Of a stretch of DNA of 64,000 nucleotides, positions 9,606-17,878 are shown one piece after another. This DNA is from Oceanobacillus jeddahensis (GTDB taxonomy: Bacteria; Bacillota; Bacilli; Bacillales; Amphibacillaceae). The stretch spans positions 310,001 to 374,000 of the forward strand of contig NZ_CCDM010000005.1 in the NCBI RefSeq assembly GCF_000750635.1. Direction: 5' to 3'. The notes below the pieces were generated by a model. That model was not told where the DNA came from, ran no database searches, and saw only the letters and a list, made by a program, of their open reading frames with translations. Numbering within the stretch: the stretch's first letter is position 1; each line of letters starts with the position of its first letter. The translations under genes and the position numbers were made by a program.

Positions 9606-10239
9606 TTTTCTCACTCACAACCTGTTCCAGTTTATTTAGTACATCCTGAATTTCTTTTGAGCGTGTTACAAAGCTTGCTTTATTCACAATGAATTTTGTG
9701 CTGATGGTTTCAATGTCTGCCAATACCTCTAGCCCATTTTCATGCAGGGTATTTCCTGTCTCGACAATGTCAACGATATAATCAGCAAGCCCGATTAACG
9801 GTGCAAGCTCCACAGAACCATTGAGATGTACAGTCTCAATCGTCTGATTACGTTTGTCAAAAAAATTCTTGGCGATATTCGGATATTTGGTGCCAATCGT
9901 TAACGACTGATTTTCCGGAAGAGAGGCACCTTTTTTTCCAGCAACAGAGAATTTACATTTTCCAATCCCTAAATCAAGGATTTCATAAACATCTGCTTCT
10001 GTTTCAATAATATTATCTCTGCCGACGATACCAATATCAGCAGCACCTTTTTCAACATAAATCGGGACATCCATTCCCTTTAAAAAGATCAATCGCAACG
10101 TTTTATCTTTATTGAAAAAAACAAGCTTACGTGTTTTTTCATGAAAACCTTCAAAATGGATTCCTGCTGCTTCTAATAAATCAATGGATTGCTTTGCAGG
10201 GCGCCCTTTGGCCAAAGCAATAGTTACTGGCTGCATCAT
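9586..10239 (-). CDS. hisG: ATP phosphoribosyltransferase, short form
   Basis: A 217-aa HisG(S), the first committed enzyme of the pathway, joining ATP and PRPP. It has the catalytic domain only (TIALAKGR, then DIVETGNTLHENGL as the PRPP loop) and lacks the C-terminal ACT-like regulatory domain. It therefore needs HisZ for activity and histidine feedback, and hisZ is directly upstream. The start overlaps the hisZ stop as ATGA; AAAGGA lies 6 bases before it. Confidence 0.96.
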   Translation of the reverse strand: MMQPVTIALAKGRPAKQSIDLLEAAGIHFEGFHEKTRKLVFFNKDKTLRLIFLKGMDVPIYVEKGAADIGIVGRDNIIETEADVYEILDLGIGKCKFSVAGKKGASLPENQSLTIGTKYPNIAKNFFDKRNQTIETVHLNGSVELAPLIGLADYIVDIVETGNTLHENGLEVLADIETISTKFIVNKASFVTRSKEIQDVLNKLEQVVSEKNANSPL

Positions 10240-11438
10240 TTAACGTCCTTTCTCAAATACCAATCTAGTAATTCCTCATCTGTTTTAAATTCTTTTTGTT
10301 TACTATATACTAATTTTTCAGATTTTACGAGTATCTCCGGTGAATTAGAGTGTATTTCATTTTCATCTAACGTCTTAGCAATGACAGTATGGTTTGCTGC
10401 TCGAAGTGACTCTGCAAGTTGAAAAGCACGTTGACGTTCAGAAGCTTCATAACGAAGCTGGATAATCTCATCTTCTTTAAAGATGGCAGGAAGCAGGTTA
10501 ATAAGCAAATCAACTTCAAAGGCAAAACCGATTGCCGGCGTATCCTGTTGAAAGGAGTGACTTAAATAATCATAGCGTCCTCCCATCATGATGGGCTGGC
10601 CAAGCCCTTCCGCAAAGCCCTGAAAGATAATACCGGAATAATAATTCATATGGTTGATCAGTCCAAGGTTGATTGAAATATAGGAATCCACTTGATAGTC
10701 TTGGAGAAGCTGGTACACTTTCGATAAATAATCCAGTTCTTCACGCATCTTGTCTGACGATATAATATTCTCCGCTTCATCGATAACAAAGCTTGCATCT
10801 CCGTATAACATTGGAATCTTACGAAGCTTTTCGACGAGAGTAGTTTCTAGCCCTAAGTCTTTTAAAAAAGGGACAATCTCTGAGATGTTTTTTGACTGAA
10901 TATATTGATCCAATTCTTTCTGCTGCACAGTGTTCAGATTAGCTTCTCGTAATAATTCTTTATAAAAGGTAGCGTGACCGATTTCTATTTTAAAAGAAGG
11001 AATCTCTAACTCTTTTAAACTTGTTACAGCTAATGCAATCAGCTCCGCATCTGCTTCCGGCGTGCGCTCTCCAAACAGCTCAACACCTGCTTGTGTGCGG
11101 GAACGTTCTTCTGTCGTGGAACGGAAAATATCCAAAACATAGGAGAAACGTCCAGTTGCTACTTCTTCCTGCAAATTGGTATAATGTCTGGCAATTGGAA
11201 TGGTTGCGTCTGGACGCAGAACGAGCACTTTGCCAGCCGGGTCAATCAACTTCAACATATCGGTTGTATTGACGGTTCCTTGAACATCATTATATAAATC
11301 ATAATTTTCAAAAACAGGCGTCTCCACCTGTTGATAACCAAATTTAGAAAAACGATCGGTTAATGTATGGATAACCTGACGTTTTTTTGAAAATTGTTTC
11401 GGGTAGAACATGGTATGAAGCAGTTGTTTATTTCTCAT
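10236..11438 (-). CDS. hisZ: ATP phosphoribosyltransferase regulatory subunit
   Basis: A 400-aa class II histidyl-tRNA-synthetase paralogue that forms a hetero-octamer with short HisG and senses histidine. Motif 2-like FRSTTEERSRTQAGVELFGE and the motif-3-like IGFAFEVD are present, but there is no C-terminal anticodon-binding domain, as is normal for HisZ. The ATG at 11438 has GAAGGAG 6 bases upstream and is preferred to the ATG 21 bases earlier. It is the first gene of the leftward his operon. Confidence 0.93.
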   Translation of the reverse strand: MRNKQLLHTMFYPKQFSKKRQVIHTLTDRFSKFGYQQVETPVFENYDLYNDVQGTVNTTDMLKLIDPAGKVLVLRPDATIPIARHYTNLQEEVATGRFSYVLDIFRSTTEERSRTQAGVELFGERTPEADAELIALAVTSLKELEIPSFKIEIGHATFYKELLREANLNTVQQKELDQYIQSKNISEIVPFLKDLGLETTLVEKLRKIPMLYGDASFVIDEAENIISSDKMREELDYLSKVYQLLQDYQVDSYISINLGLINHMNYYSGIIFQGFAEGLGQPIMMGGRYDYLSHSFQQDTPAIGFAFEVDLLINLLPAIFKEDEIIQLRYEASERQRAFQLAESLRAANHTVIAKTLDENEIHSNSPEILVKSEKLVYSKQKEFKTDEELLDWYLRKDVK

Positions 11439-11460
11439 AAAATTCTCCTTCGCATTCAAC

Positions 11461-11492
11461 GCTTTATCAATTTAATGCTTTATCTAATTAAA
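11461..11492 (-). promoter_or_regulatory. Tandem 16-bp direct repeat, candidate his operator
   Basis: GCTTTATCAATTTAAT (11461-11476) is followed without a gap by GCTTTATCTAATTAAA (11477-11492). The repeat starts a few bases downstream of the predicted his transcription start, where bound repressor would block the polymerase. A TrpR-like HisR/YerC repressor is a plausible binder, but this is inferred from position only. Confidence 0.45.
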
Positions 11493-11502
11493 GTTATTTA
11501 GT

Positions 11503-11531
11503 ATTATAGTAATGTTCAGAAAAAAAGTCAA
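11503..11531 (-). promoter_or_regulatory. Sigma-A promoter of the his operon
   Basis: On the minus strand TTGACT (11531-11526), 17 bp, then TATAAT (11508-11503). Transcription should start near 11496, about 55 bases before hisZ. There is no room for a T-box leader, so control is probably by repression of initiation. Confidence 0.85.
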
Positions 11532-11550
11532 TGAAAGGAGCATAACTTTT

Positions 11551-12339
11551 ATGTACGATTTTCATATGCACTCCAGCTTTTCGGCAGATTGCGAGGCAGA
11601 GATGGAAGAAATGATTAAGGAAGCTATAAATAAAGGACTCAAAGAAATTGCGTTTACCGAGCATTTAGATGTGGACTATCCAGATAAGGAGTGGGATTTT
11701 AGCTTTGATACAGAAGCTTATCAAAAAAAATTAGAAGAGTTACGGGAGAAATATCAGGATAGGATTCAAATCCGTAAAGGGATCGAGGTAGGTGTCCAGC
11801 CGCATGTGCTTCAGGAAACATCCGATTTTATTGACCGGGTAAAGCCGGAATTTATTATTTGCTCCATGCATTCGGCAAATAAGCAGGATTTGCATTCCGG
11901 TGAATTTTTTGAAGATAGAACCGTAGATGAAGCATATCGTATTTATTTCGAAGAGTATTATGAATGTATAAAGAACTTTAAAAACTATCATATTTTAGGT
12001 CATCTGGATTTAGTCAGCAGATACGCATCTGGAGGCTGGGAACATGTGCCGCAGGATATTATGGAAGAAATATTAAAACTGGTTATCTCAGAAGGTAAAG
12101 GGATCGAATTAAACACATCCGGCTATAAATACGGCATGAATGCGCCGCTTCCAAGTAAAAATTTATTGCGTTTGTATCGTAAGCTTGGTGGAGAGATAAT
12201 CACATTAGGTTCTGATGCGCACCGTCCGGAAGAAATTGCTGCATATTTTGGGGAAGCCAAAGAAATATTAACAGATTGCGGTTTTTCTTATATATGCAGT
12301 ATGAACGGGGATGAAGTTCAGTATCATTCGATAAAGTAA
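11551..12339 (+). CDS. hisJ: Histidinol-phosphatase, PHP family
   Basis: A 262-aa PHP-domain phosphoesterase that removes phosphate from histidinol phosphate, the step missing from the monofunctional HisB. Metal-binding motifs are DFHMHSSFS (His5, His7), FTEHLD, SMHS and the C-terminal LGSDAHRPEE. The ATG at 11551 follows GAAAGGAG by 10 bases; an upstream ATG at 11512 lies inside the his promoter. It is transcribed divergently from hisZ across a ~110-bp shared regulatory gap. Confidence 0.93.
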   Translation: MYDFHMHSSFSADCEAEMEEMIKEAINKGLKEIAFTEHLDVDYPDKEWDFSFDTEAYQKKLEELREKYQDRIQIRKGIEVGVQPHVLQETSDFIDRVKPEFIICSMHSANKQDLHSGEFFEDRTVDEAYRIYFEEYYECIKNFKNYHILGHLDLVSRYASGGWEHVPQDIMEEILKLVISEGKGIELNTSGYKYGMNAPLPSKNLLRLYRKLGGEIITLGSDAHRPEEIAAYFGEAKEILTDCGFSYICSMNGDEVQYHSIK

Positions 12340-12485
12340 ACGTTCTTTCAGGTTACGTATCCCGATTCGTTTAATGACGTTCAAATAATGACTCTTTTTC
12401 AACATCTCTACGAATCTGTAAACGTTTTAAAGTAAATATGGTACGATAAAAGTAGGAATATAATACGTAAACGGGAGGAATAGGA

Positions 12486-12920
12486 ATGAGTATGAATATT
12501 TTAGTAGCTTATGACGGATCCGACCTTAGTAAAAAGGCAGTAGAAGAAGCCAAAGAGCAGGTGAAACTTGCAGAAGATGCCGTGGTGCATGTGGTTACCG
12601 TTATTTCCAATGGCGGGCCGACAGTAAATGCAGCTCTTGCCCGGGCTTTTATGGATGATTTGGCAGAAGAGGCACGTCCGGCGATTCAAGAAGTATATAA
12701 AGATTTGGAAGCGGATGGAATAGCGTGTGAAACAGAGGTTTTAATAGATTATTCTTTCCGTAATCCGGGTTCTAAAATGATTGAATATGCCAAAGAGAAA
12801 GATATAGATTTGATTGTTTTAGGAAGCAGGGGACTTGGAGGAGTAGGAAGATTTATACTAGGAAGCGTCAGTACGCAAATTGTTCATCAAGCGGAATGTA
12901 AAGTGCTTGTTGTGAAATAA
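12486..12920 (+). CDS. Universal stress protein, UspA family
   Basis: A 144-aa single-domain Usp. The N-terminal strand ILVAYDGSDLSKKA and the C-terminal ATP-binding loop G-x2-G-x9-G-S/T are present as GSRGLGGVGRFILGSVS, so it is probably an ATP-binding Usp with a role in stress survival. GGGAGG precedes the ATG by 7 bases. It is monocistronic, followed by a strong terminator. No convincing sigma-B promoter was found upstream. Confidence 0.9.
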   Translation: MSMNILVAYDGSDLSKKAVEEAKEQVKLAEDAVVHVVTVISNGGPTVNAALARAFMDDLAEEARPAIQEVYKDLEADGIACETEVLIDYSFRNPGSKMIEYAKEKDIDLIVLGSRGLGGVGRFILGSVSTQIVHQAECKVLVVK

Positions 12921-12930
12921 GAAATAAACA

Positions 12931-12986
12931 GGAAAATCTAAAGCTCATTGTAATAGTTGATGAAAGCTTTAGATTTTCTTTTATTT
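12931..12986 (+). terminator. Terminator after the usp gene
   Basis: GAAAATCTAAAGCT pairs with AGCTTTAGATTTTC and is followed by TTTTATTTAT. Confidence 0.85.
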
Positions 12987-13025
12987 ATATCAAAAAATCA
13001 AAAACAACAAAGGAAGTGAAGTGTT

Positions 13026-13202
13026 TTGAAGCAAGCTGGTGTGAAAATAGATGGTGTTATTTATTCTCTTGATGGTGATATTGGGCATAACGCATTTTTA
13101 GAGGAATTTTTAGTATTTATTGAAAGGAAAGGCTGGAGCTATGGGGGAGAAAGTTATCAAATTGATGAAGAGAATAGACAAATAGATGATATTGATTCTT
13201 AA
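13026..13202 (+). CDS. Small hypothetical protein, 58 aa
   Basis: A TTG-initiated ORF encoding LKQAGVKIDGVIYS... and ending GESYQIDEENRQIDDIDS. AAAGGAAG lies 10-15 bases upstream. The composition is acidic, with a likely beta-strand, helix (HNAFLEEFLVFIERKGW) and strand layout and no membrane segment. The codon use and regular amino-acid pattern argue that it is real, and it lies right after the usp terminator. I do not recognise the family. Confidence 0.5.
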   Translation: MKQAGVKIDGVIYSLDGDIGHNAFLEEFLVFIERKGWSYGGESYQIDEENRQIDDIDS

Positions 13203-13227
13203 TTTTTAGTGGTATTAAAACCAATTT

Positions 13228-13277
13228 ATCACGGAGAACCGTCCGTAAAACTCCCGCTGAGTGAAGTTTCGTTTTAT
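13228..13277 (+). repeat. Dispersed intergenic repeat, short form (copy B)
   Basis: CACGGAGAACCGTCCGTAAA is followed directly by ACTCCCGCTGAGTGAAGTTT and CGTTTTAT. It matches the two ends of the long copies at 235-384 and 29552-29708, but the internal ~100 bp is missing. Confidence 0.65.
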
Positions 13278-13503
13278 TTCAAATATTGAGAGCATGGTTT
13301 ATAAGAGGATAAAAGACGATAAATAAAGAGCAATAAGTCCATCGCGGCTTGTTTCCTTATTGGAATAAATATTTTTATGAAGAAACCAAGAACACTCGTG
13401 ACTTCAGTCGTGAGATGAATTGGTTTGGACTAAAGCACTCCTCATCTTGGTTAAAGAACAAATGTTCGATATAATAAGGTTAAGGAAAGGGGGAGTGAAA
13501 ACC

Positions 13504-14748
13504 TTGGCAATATCAAAGGAAAAGCATTTTGGCGTCCAAAAGCAAGTTCTGAAATTGAAATCGAAACAGGAGTATCTAGCATTAAGAAAGCTATACCATC
13601 TAAGTAAAAACATGTATAACGTTGGACTTTACAGCGTACGCCAGCATTTTTTCAAAACGAAAGAATATCTTAACTATCATCTGTGTAAACAAAATGAAAA
13701 CTATCAATTAATGGGATCAGCAGCCGCGCAACAAACATTGAAAAAGGTAGAAGAAAACTTCAAAAGCTTTTTTGGTTTACAGAAGATGAAAGAACGGAAA
13801 GCTAATATTCCAAGATATATAGCAAAAGACGGCTTCTTTGAGTTAAGCTACCCTCAGTTTAAGTTACAAGAAGATGGTACGTTTAATATACCTACTTCAC
13901 CTACATTTAAGAAAGAGTTTGGGATGATTAACATCCAGTTTCCAATCAATTTGCACGCGGAAAACATCAATGAAATACGAATTATTCCTAAATATAATGC
14001 GCATTACTTTGAAATTGAATATGTGTATGAGATAGAAGTTAAAAAAAGGCGGTTGAGTGAAAACGAAGCCCTTTCCATTGATTTAGGAATAGACAACTTT
14101 GCCGCTTGTATCGACACATTGGGAAATGCTTTTATCATTGACAGCAAACGGATAAAATCGGTAAATCGATGGTATAACAAAGAAAATGCACGTTTAGATT
14201 CCATCAAAAACAAGCAAAAAGTAACCCAGTTAACCTCCCGACAAATTCGTATACTTCAGAAACGCAACCATATTTTACACGATTATTTAAATAAAACAGT
14301 CTCCCACATGATTCAGCATTGTCTGGAACATGGAATCAGTAAAATAGTTGTTGGTCATAACGAGGGCTGGAAAAACAAAAGTAACATGGGAAAACGGGCG
14401 AATCAACGTTTTGTACAAATTCCACACAGTTTATGGATGAAAAAGATGGAATCTATGTGTGAGCGTTATGGTATCGTGTTCATGAAGCAAGAAGAGTCTT
14501 ATACATCAAAGGCAAGCTTTCTTGATGATGTTCCGCTCCCTGTATTTACAGCAACGAATCATAAAGGGCTTATTTTTAGCGGCAAACGCATCTACCGTGG
14601 TCTCTATCAAACCAAATCAAACCGTTTGATCAACGCAGACATCAACGGTGCAGCGAATATCTTACGTAAATGTACCCATACATCCGCATTAGCGGGCAAG
14701 GTGGTTAGGGGGCTTTTGGCGGTCCCAGTGAGAATTAGGTTGACTTAA
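13504..14748 (+). CDS. tnpB: TnpB, RNA-guided nuclease of an IS605-type element
   Basis: A ~414-aa TnpB of the IS1341 type. The RuvC-like triad is intact: Asp193 in SIDLGIDN, Glu287 in GHNEGWKN and Asp379 in NADINGAANIL. The usual CPxCG zinc ribbon is absent: the YTSKASFLDD region has no cysteine pair, as in one TnpB subgroup. The N-terminal HTH/WED region begins near LAISKEKHFG. The TTG at 13504 follows AAAGGGGGAG; ATG and GTG codons upstream lie before this site. It likely cuts DNA guided by the omega RNA to preserve the element; activity is not shown here. Confidence 0.85.
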   Translation: MAISKEKHFGVQKQVLKLKSKQEYLALRKLYHLSKNMYNVGLYSVRQHFFKTKEYLNYHLCKQNENYQLMGSAAAQQTLKKVEENFKSFFGLQKMKERKANIPRYIAKDGFFELSYPQFKLQEDGTFNIPTSPTFKKEFGMINIQFPINLHAENINEIRIIPKYNAHYFEIEYVYEIEVKKRRLSENEALSIDLGIDNFAACIDTLGNAFIIDSKRIKSVNRWYNKENARLDSIKNKQKVTQLTSRQIRILQKRNHILHDYLNKTVSHMIQHCLEHGISKIVVGHNEGWKNKSNMGKRANQRFVQIPHSLWMKKMESMCERYGIVFMKQEESYTSKASFLDDVPLPVFTATNHKGLIFSGKRIYRGLYQTKSNRLINADINGAANILRKCTHTSALAGKVVRGLLAVPVRIRLT

Positions 14749-14803
14749 ATTATTGTCAATTGAAACTTGCAGAATCTCGTTATTTTAATGACGAGTTGTT
14801 CAA
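14690..14803 (+). ncRNA. Probable omega RNA scaffold of the tnpB element
   Basis: In IS605 elements the guide RNA scaffold overlaps the 3' end of tnpB and ends at the right-end hairpin. Here that hairpin is at 14773-14796. Boundaries are inferred from the family; the guide would read into the flank from about 14804. Confidence 0.4.
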
Positions 14804-14837
14804 ATTCTTGAGCCAAAAGATAAAAATGAAGGAAAGA

Positions 14838-14888
14838 AACGCTAAAGTAGCTATTAAATTTTTTTGTAGCAGCTTTAGCGTTCTTTTT
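14838..14888 (+). terminator. Terminator-like hairpin after the tnpB element
   Basis: AACGCTAAAG pairs with CTTTAGCGTT and is followed by CTTTTT. It lies outside the element and may have belonged to the gene interrupted or displaced there. Confidence 0.65.
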
Positions 14889-14942
14889 GGTACGTTAGAA
14901 AAGCATAAAAAATGTAACACCTATCTAAAAGCAAAAAATCTC

Positions 14943-14991
14943 TTGACCCTTAATAGGTACCTGTGTATAATTTTAATCGTAATCGTTACGA
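14943..14991 (+). promoter_or_regulatory. Sigma-A promoter with overlapping Zur box
   Basis: TTGACC (14943-14948), 17 bp, TATAAT (14966-14971). Just downstream is TCGTAATCGTTACGA (14977-14991), one mismatch from the Bacillus Zur consensus TCGTAATnATTACGA. Zn-loaded Zur bound across the start site should repress the lipoprotein gene. Confidence 0.8.
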
Positions 14992-15027
14992 ATAGTAATA
15001 ATTACGTATTATGAAAGGAGTGTCCTT

Positions 15028-15570
15028 ATGAAGAAATGTTGGCAAGTGGGAATTATTTTAGGCTTCATTAGTTTTCTATTTATAGCTGGCTGTCAAGCCG
15101 GTAATGGGGAAGCGGATAGTCAGGAGGAAGAAACAGACAGTCAAGAAGAGGCGGAAGGGAATCATGAAGAGGGAGACCATGACCATGGCGGTGAAGCGGT
15201 TTCCTTTGATGATGTACCAGAAAATATCGAAATTGAAGGCTTATCCGATCATTACCATACAGGGGATGTTTTTAGATTAGAAGCAGTAACTGAAGAAAAC
15301 TTGGACCACTGGCATTGGTACATACGTGATTCTTCTGAAGAGGAATGGACGGTGGCAGAAGACCAATACGAGGACTCTTATATGGGAGACGCGGAAGTAG
15401 ACGGGCAGGAGGTTCTTGCAGTGCTATACGATGATGATCATAATCCTGTTGCTAAATCTCCTGTTACAGAAATTACGATTGATGACCATGAAGGGGAAGA
15501 TCATGATCATGAAGATGCAGATGAAGAAGATCATGACCACAATCATGAAGAAGAGGATCATGATCATTAA
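15028..15570 (+). CDS. Zinc-starvation His-rich lipoprotein
   Basis: A 180-aa predicted lipoprotein (signal peptide ending IAGCQ). Flexible segments rich in His, Asp and Glu flank a compact middle domain: HEEGDHDHGG near residue 50, and repeated EDHDHEDADEEDHDH units at the C-terminus. The middle (about residues 65-150) has GLSDHYHTGDVF and DHWHWYIRD, resembling an immunoglobulin-like surface domain. The His clusters and the upstream Zur box indicate zinc capture at the cell surface under zinc limitation. No ABC transporter is adjacent, so it may hand zinc to a ZnuABC system elsewhere. Family name not recognised with certainty. Confidence 0.8.
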   Translation: MKKCWQVGIILGFISFLFIAGCQAGNGEADSQEEETDSQEEAEGNHEEGDHDHGGEAVSFDDVPENIEIEGLSDHYHTGDVFRLEAVTEENLDHWHWYIRDSSEEEWTVAEDQYEDSYMGDAEVDGQEVLAVLYDDDHNPVAKSPVTEITIDDHEGEDHDHEDADEEDHDHNHEEEDHDH

Positions 15571-15665
15571 TCGCATGATAAAGAAATGAATCATTGGTTG
15601 ACATATTATCTGTCTGATTTAAGTACAAGGATAATAATGCCATTACGGATGGTGTATAAATGATG

Positions 15666-15714
15666 AAAGCAAATAGAATGCTGTTTATAAAAGCAGGTTT
15701 TATTTGCTTTTTTT
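15666..15714 (+). terminator. Terminator after the His-rich lipoprotein gene
   Basis: AAAGCAAATA pairs with TATTTGCTTT and is followed by TTTTTG. An 82-codon open frame over this hairpin is rejected. The rest of 15571-15921 holds only the inverted repeat listed next. Confidence 0.75.
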
Positions 15715-15857
15715 GTACCACTATAAGAATGAAGCATTACATACCATTTGGGGTTTTTCTAGAGACCAAACAATTAAAAAATAAGTTGTCAATATCGAAA
15801 AAAATTAATAAACAAAATATAAGAAATAGTGTCCCAGCAAGGGAAGGATGTTATAAT

Positions 15858-15894
15858 AAATCTGTGCTTTTATTCATGGTGCAAACACAGATTT
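15858..15894 (+). other. 9-bp inverted repeat upstream of the DUF915 gene
   Basis: AAATCTGTG and CACAGATTT are separated by 19 bases, between a TATAAT-like box at 15851 and the ribosome binding site. It could be an operator or leader hairpin. Confidence 0.35.
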
Positions 15895-15921
15895 ACAAAA
15901 GAAATTGAGGGAAATAAATAG

Positions 15922-16728
15922 ATGAAAAAGAAGATTGCAGGTATTATCTTAAGTGTTCTGGTGATCGTCGTTGCAGCTTTGAGTGTTTATTTTTACCAGA
16001 ATGAAGAAACACACGCAGAGGATTATACTGGTGCACCGACAATTTTTATACATGGTTATAAAGGAACGAAAAATTCATTTGGATATATGCTTGACCGTTT
16101 TGAAAATACGTACGAGTGGGGCAATAAAGGGTTTATTTACTATGTAACAGAAGATGGAAATATTGTTGATTATAATTTAAATAAAGGAAGATATGCACCG
16201 ACGTTTGTGCAGATTGTGTTAGAAGATAATCGTGCCAGTTTTGAAGACAGTACCGAATGGATTGCCAAAGTGCTTCTTCATTTAAAGGAAAATTACCGGG
16301 TGGAAGAAGTGAATCTGGTTGGACACTCGATGGGTGGAATAATAGCTGTAAAATATACGATGGAGTATGCGATGAATGACTATCCAACTGTCAATAAACT
16401 TGTGGCAATCGGCAGCCCGTTTGATGGTATTTATAATGAAAGGTATTTTGAAATTCATCAAGATGCAGCTGCAGAAGATTTGAAACCTGATTCCCATGCT
16501 TTAAACATGTTGCAGCAGAATATGTTTCCGGCGGATGTGGATGTGTACAGTATTGCCAGTACAGGAGATTCGGTTGCTGTCCCGGAAAGTGTCAAAGCGC
16601 TGAGAAGTCTGATACCCGAACAAAATTTTAAAGAAACGATTATTGATGACCCCCAGCTGACACACAGTGCCATGCACGAAAGTATGCAAATTGATAAACT
16701 GATTCATAGCTTTTTGTGGCAAGATTAA
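15922..16728 (+). CDS. DUF915-type alpha/beta hydrolase, membrane-anchored
   Basis: A 268-aa protein with one N-terminal membrane segment (residues 5-25) and an extracytoplasmic alpha/beta-hydrolase domain. PTIFIHGYKGT is the oxyanion-hole strand and VGHSMGG the nucleophile elbow. A late Asp in STGDSV and the His in THSAMHES complete a plausible triad. This matches the DUF915 family of cell-surface hydrolases in Firmicutes, whose natural substrates are not established. GAGGGAAA precedes the ATG. Monocistronic. Confidence 0.85.
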   Translation: MKKKIAGIILSVLVIVVAALSVYFYQNEETHAEDYTGAPTIFIHGYKGTKNSFGYMLDRFENTYEWGNKGFIYYVTEDGNIVDYNLNKGRYAPTFVQIVLEDNRASFEDSTEWIAKVLLHLKENYRVEEVNLVGHSMGGIIAVKYTMEYAMNDYPTVNKLVAIGSPFDGIYNERYFEIHQDAAAEDLKPDSHALNMLQQNMFPADVDVYSIASTGDSVAVPESVKALRSLIPEQNFKETIIDDPQLTHSAMHESMQIDKLIHSFLWQD

Positions 16729-16776
16729 AGGGAATCAACTACAATAGTATAGGATTGATTAATCATCAAAAAAACT

Positions 16777-16825
16777 TACTTCAGTCATGCATAAATACGC
16801 AACTGGAGTAAGCTGAATGCCTGTT
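16777..16825 (+). terminator. Weak terminator-like hairpin before murB
   Basis: CTTACTTCAG can pair with CTGGAGTAAG, with only a short GTTTTT run some bases later. Termination is uncertain. Confidence 0.35.
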
Positions 16826-16900
16826 TTTAACAACGCAGGTAAGGAATGAGAATACCAAAGTCAAATATATTTGTTTTTGACGAATTAAAGGAATGATAGC

Positions 16901-17824
16901 ATGAATAAATACCATCATCTCTATGAACAATTAATTCAACATACAAATAAAGATAATGTACTGGTGAATGAACCGATTAGAGAACATACGTATACTAAAT
17001 TAGGCGGGGCGGCAGATTTTTATATTACCCCGTCGACTTATGAAGAAGTGCAGGCGATTATTCGTTTTGCAAACCAAGAAGATGTCCCATTTACGATGCT
17101 TGGAAATGGATCGAATTTAATTGTGAAGGATGGCGGCATCCGCGGGATCGTTATGAACCTGCAGCAGTTGTCGTCTATTTGGAGAGAAGGGGATAAGGTT
17201 ATCTCCCAAAGCGGGGCAAGAATTATTGATGCCTCCCGTTTTGCTTTAAATGAAGAGCTTGCCGGGCTAGAGTTTGCCTGTGGCATTCCAGGGTCTGTCG
17301 GCGGAGCGCTATACATGAATGCAGGCGCATATGGTGGAGAAATTAAAGATGCGCTGGAAAGCACGATAGTTGCGACAAAGGACGGCGAACTGCTGACATT
17401 AACTGCCGATCAATTAGATCTCAGTTATCGCACAAGTAATATCCCGGATAACGGGTATATTGTTTTGGAAGCAACATTTGCGTTAAAGTCCGGGAACAAA
17501 GAAGAAATTAAAGAAATGATGGATGATCTTACATATAAAAGAGAATCCAAACAGCCGCTGGAATATCCGTCTTGCGGCAGCGTGTTTAAACGACCGCCCG
17601 GTTTCTTTGCAGGTAAGCTGATTCAAGACTGTAATCTTCAAGGGAAGCAGATTGGCGGAGCGGAAGTTTCTACAAAGCATGCTGGTTTCATTGTAAATAA
17701 AAGTAATGCCACCGCATCCGAATATATTTCCTTAATTCAATTTGTGCAAGCAACGGTGAAAGAGAGATTTGATGTGCAGTTAGAACGTGAAGTGCGGATT
17801 ATTGGCGATGATGTGGAAGGTTAG
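16901..17824 (+). CDS. murB: UDP-N-acetylenolpyruvoylglucosamine reductase
   Basis: A 307-aa FAD enzyme that reduces UDP-GlcNAc-enolpyruvate to UDP-MurNAc for peptidoglycan. HTYTKLGGAADF, the FAD-binding MLGNGSNLIV, GIPGSVGGALYMNAGAYGGE and YPSCGSVFKRP are all present. The Ser/Cys proton-donor region and a C-terminal KHAGFIVN loop identify a type II MurB. AAAGGAATG lies about 6 bases before the ATG. Monocistronic here, not inside the usual mur/fts cluster. Confidence 0.96.
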   Translation: MNKYHHLYEQLIQHTNKDNVLVNEPIREHTYTKLGGAADFYITPSTYEEVQAIIRFANQEDVPFTMLGNGSNLIVKDGGIRGIVMNLQQLSSIWREGDKVISQSGARIIDASRFALNEELAGLEFACGIPGSVGGALYMNAGAYGGEIKDALESTIVATKDGELLTLTADQLDLSYRTSNIPDNGYIVLEATFALKSGNKEEIKEMMDDLTYKRESKQPLEYPSCGSVFKRPPGFFAGKLIQDCNLQGKQIGGAEVSTKHAGFIVNKSNATASEYISLIQFVQATVKERFDVQLEREVRIIGDDVEG

Positions 17825-17878
17825 TTTTATGGAACAGATTCTGTGCGTGACAGAGGATGCCGGAATAAAAAAGAAAGA

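Larger units (their letters stand above)
13379..14803 (+). mobile_element. IS200/IS605-type solo tnpB element (no tnpA)
   Basis: The left end follows TTTAT. A hairpin, CTCGTGACTTCAGTCGTGAG, starts 16 bases inside it. The right end has CTCGT-tattttaatg-ACGAG followed by TTGTTCAA. There are no terminal inverted repeats or target duplications, as expected for this family. The only gene is tnpB, so movement would need a TnpA supplied elsewhere. The right end and the 3' part of tnpB normally encode the omega RNA, whose guide would start around 14804. Confidence 0.75.

Noticed and set aside
12420..12450. Sigma-B-like promoter (GTTTTA ... GGTACG) before the usp gene
   Set aside because: The spacing is about 10 bases instead of 12-15 and the -10 match is poor.
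14760..15014. 84-codon open frame after the tnpB element
   Set aside because: It overlaps the element's right end, a terminator hairpin and the Zur-controlled promoter, has no ribosome binding site and looks non-protein-like.
15660..15908. 82-codon open frame downstream of the His-rich lipoprotein
   Set aside because: Its start lies in a rho-independent terminator, and the composition is typical of AT-rich non-coding DNA.
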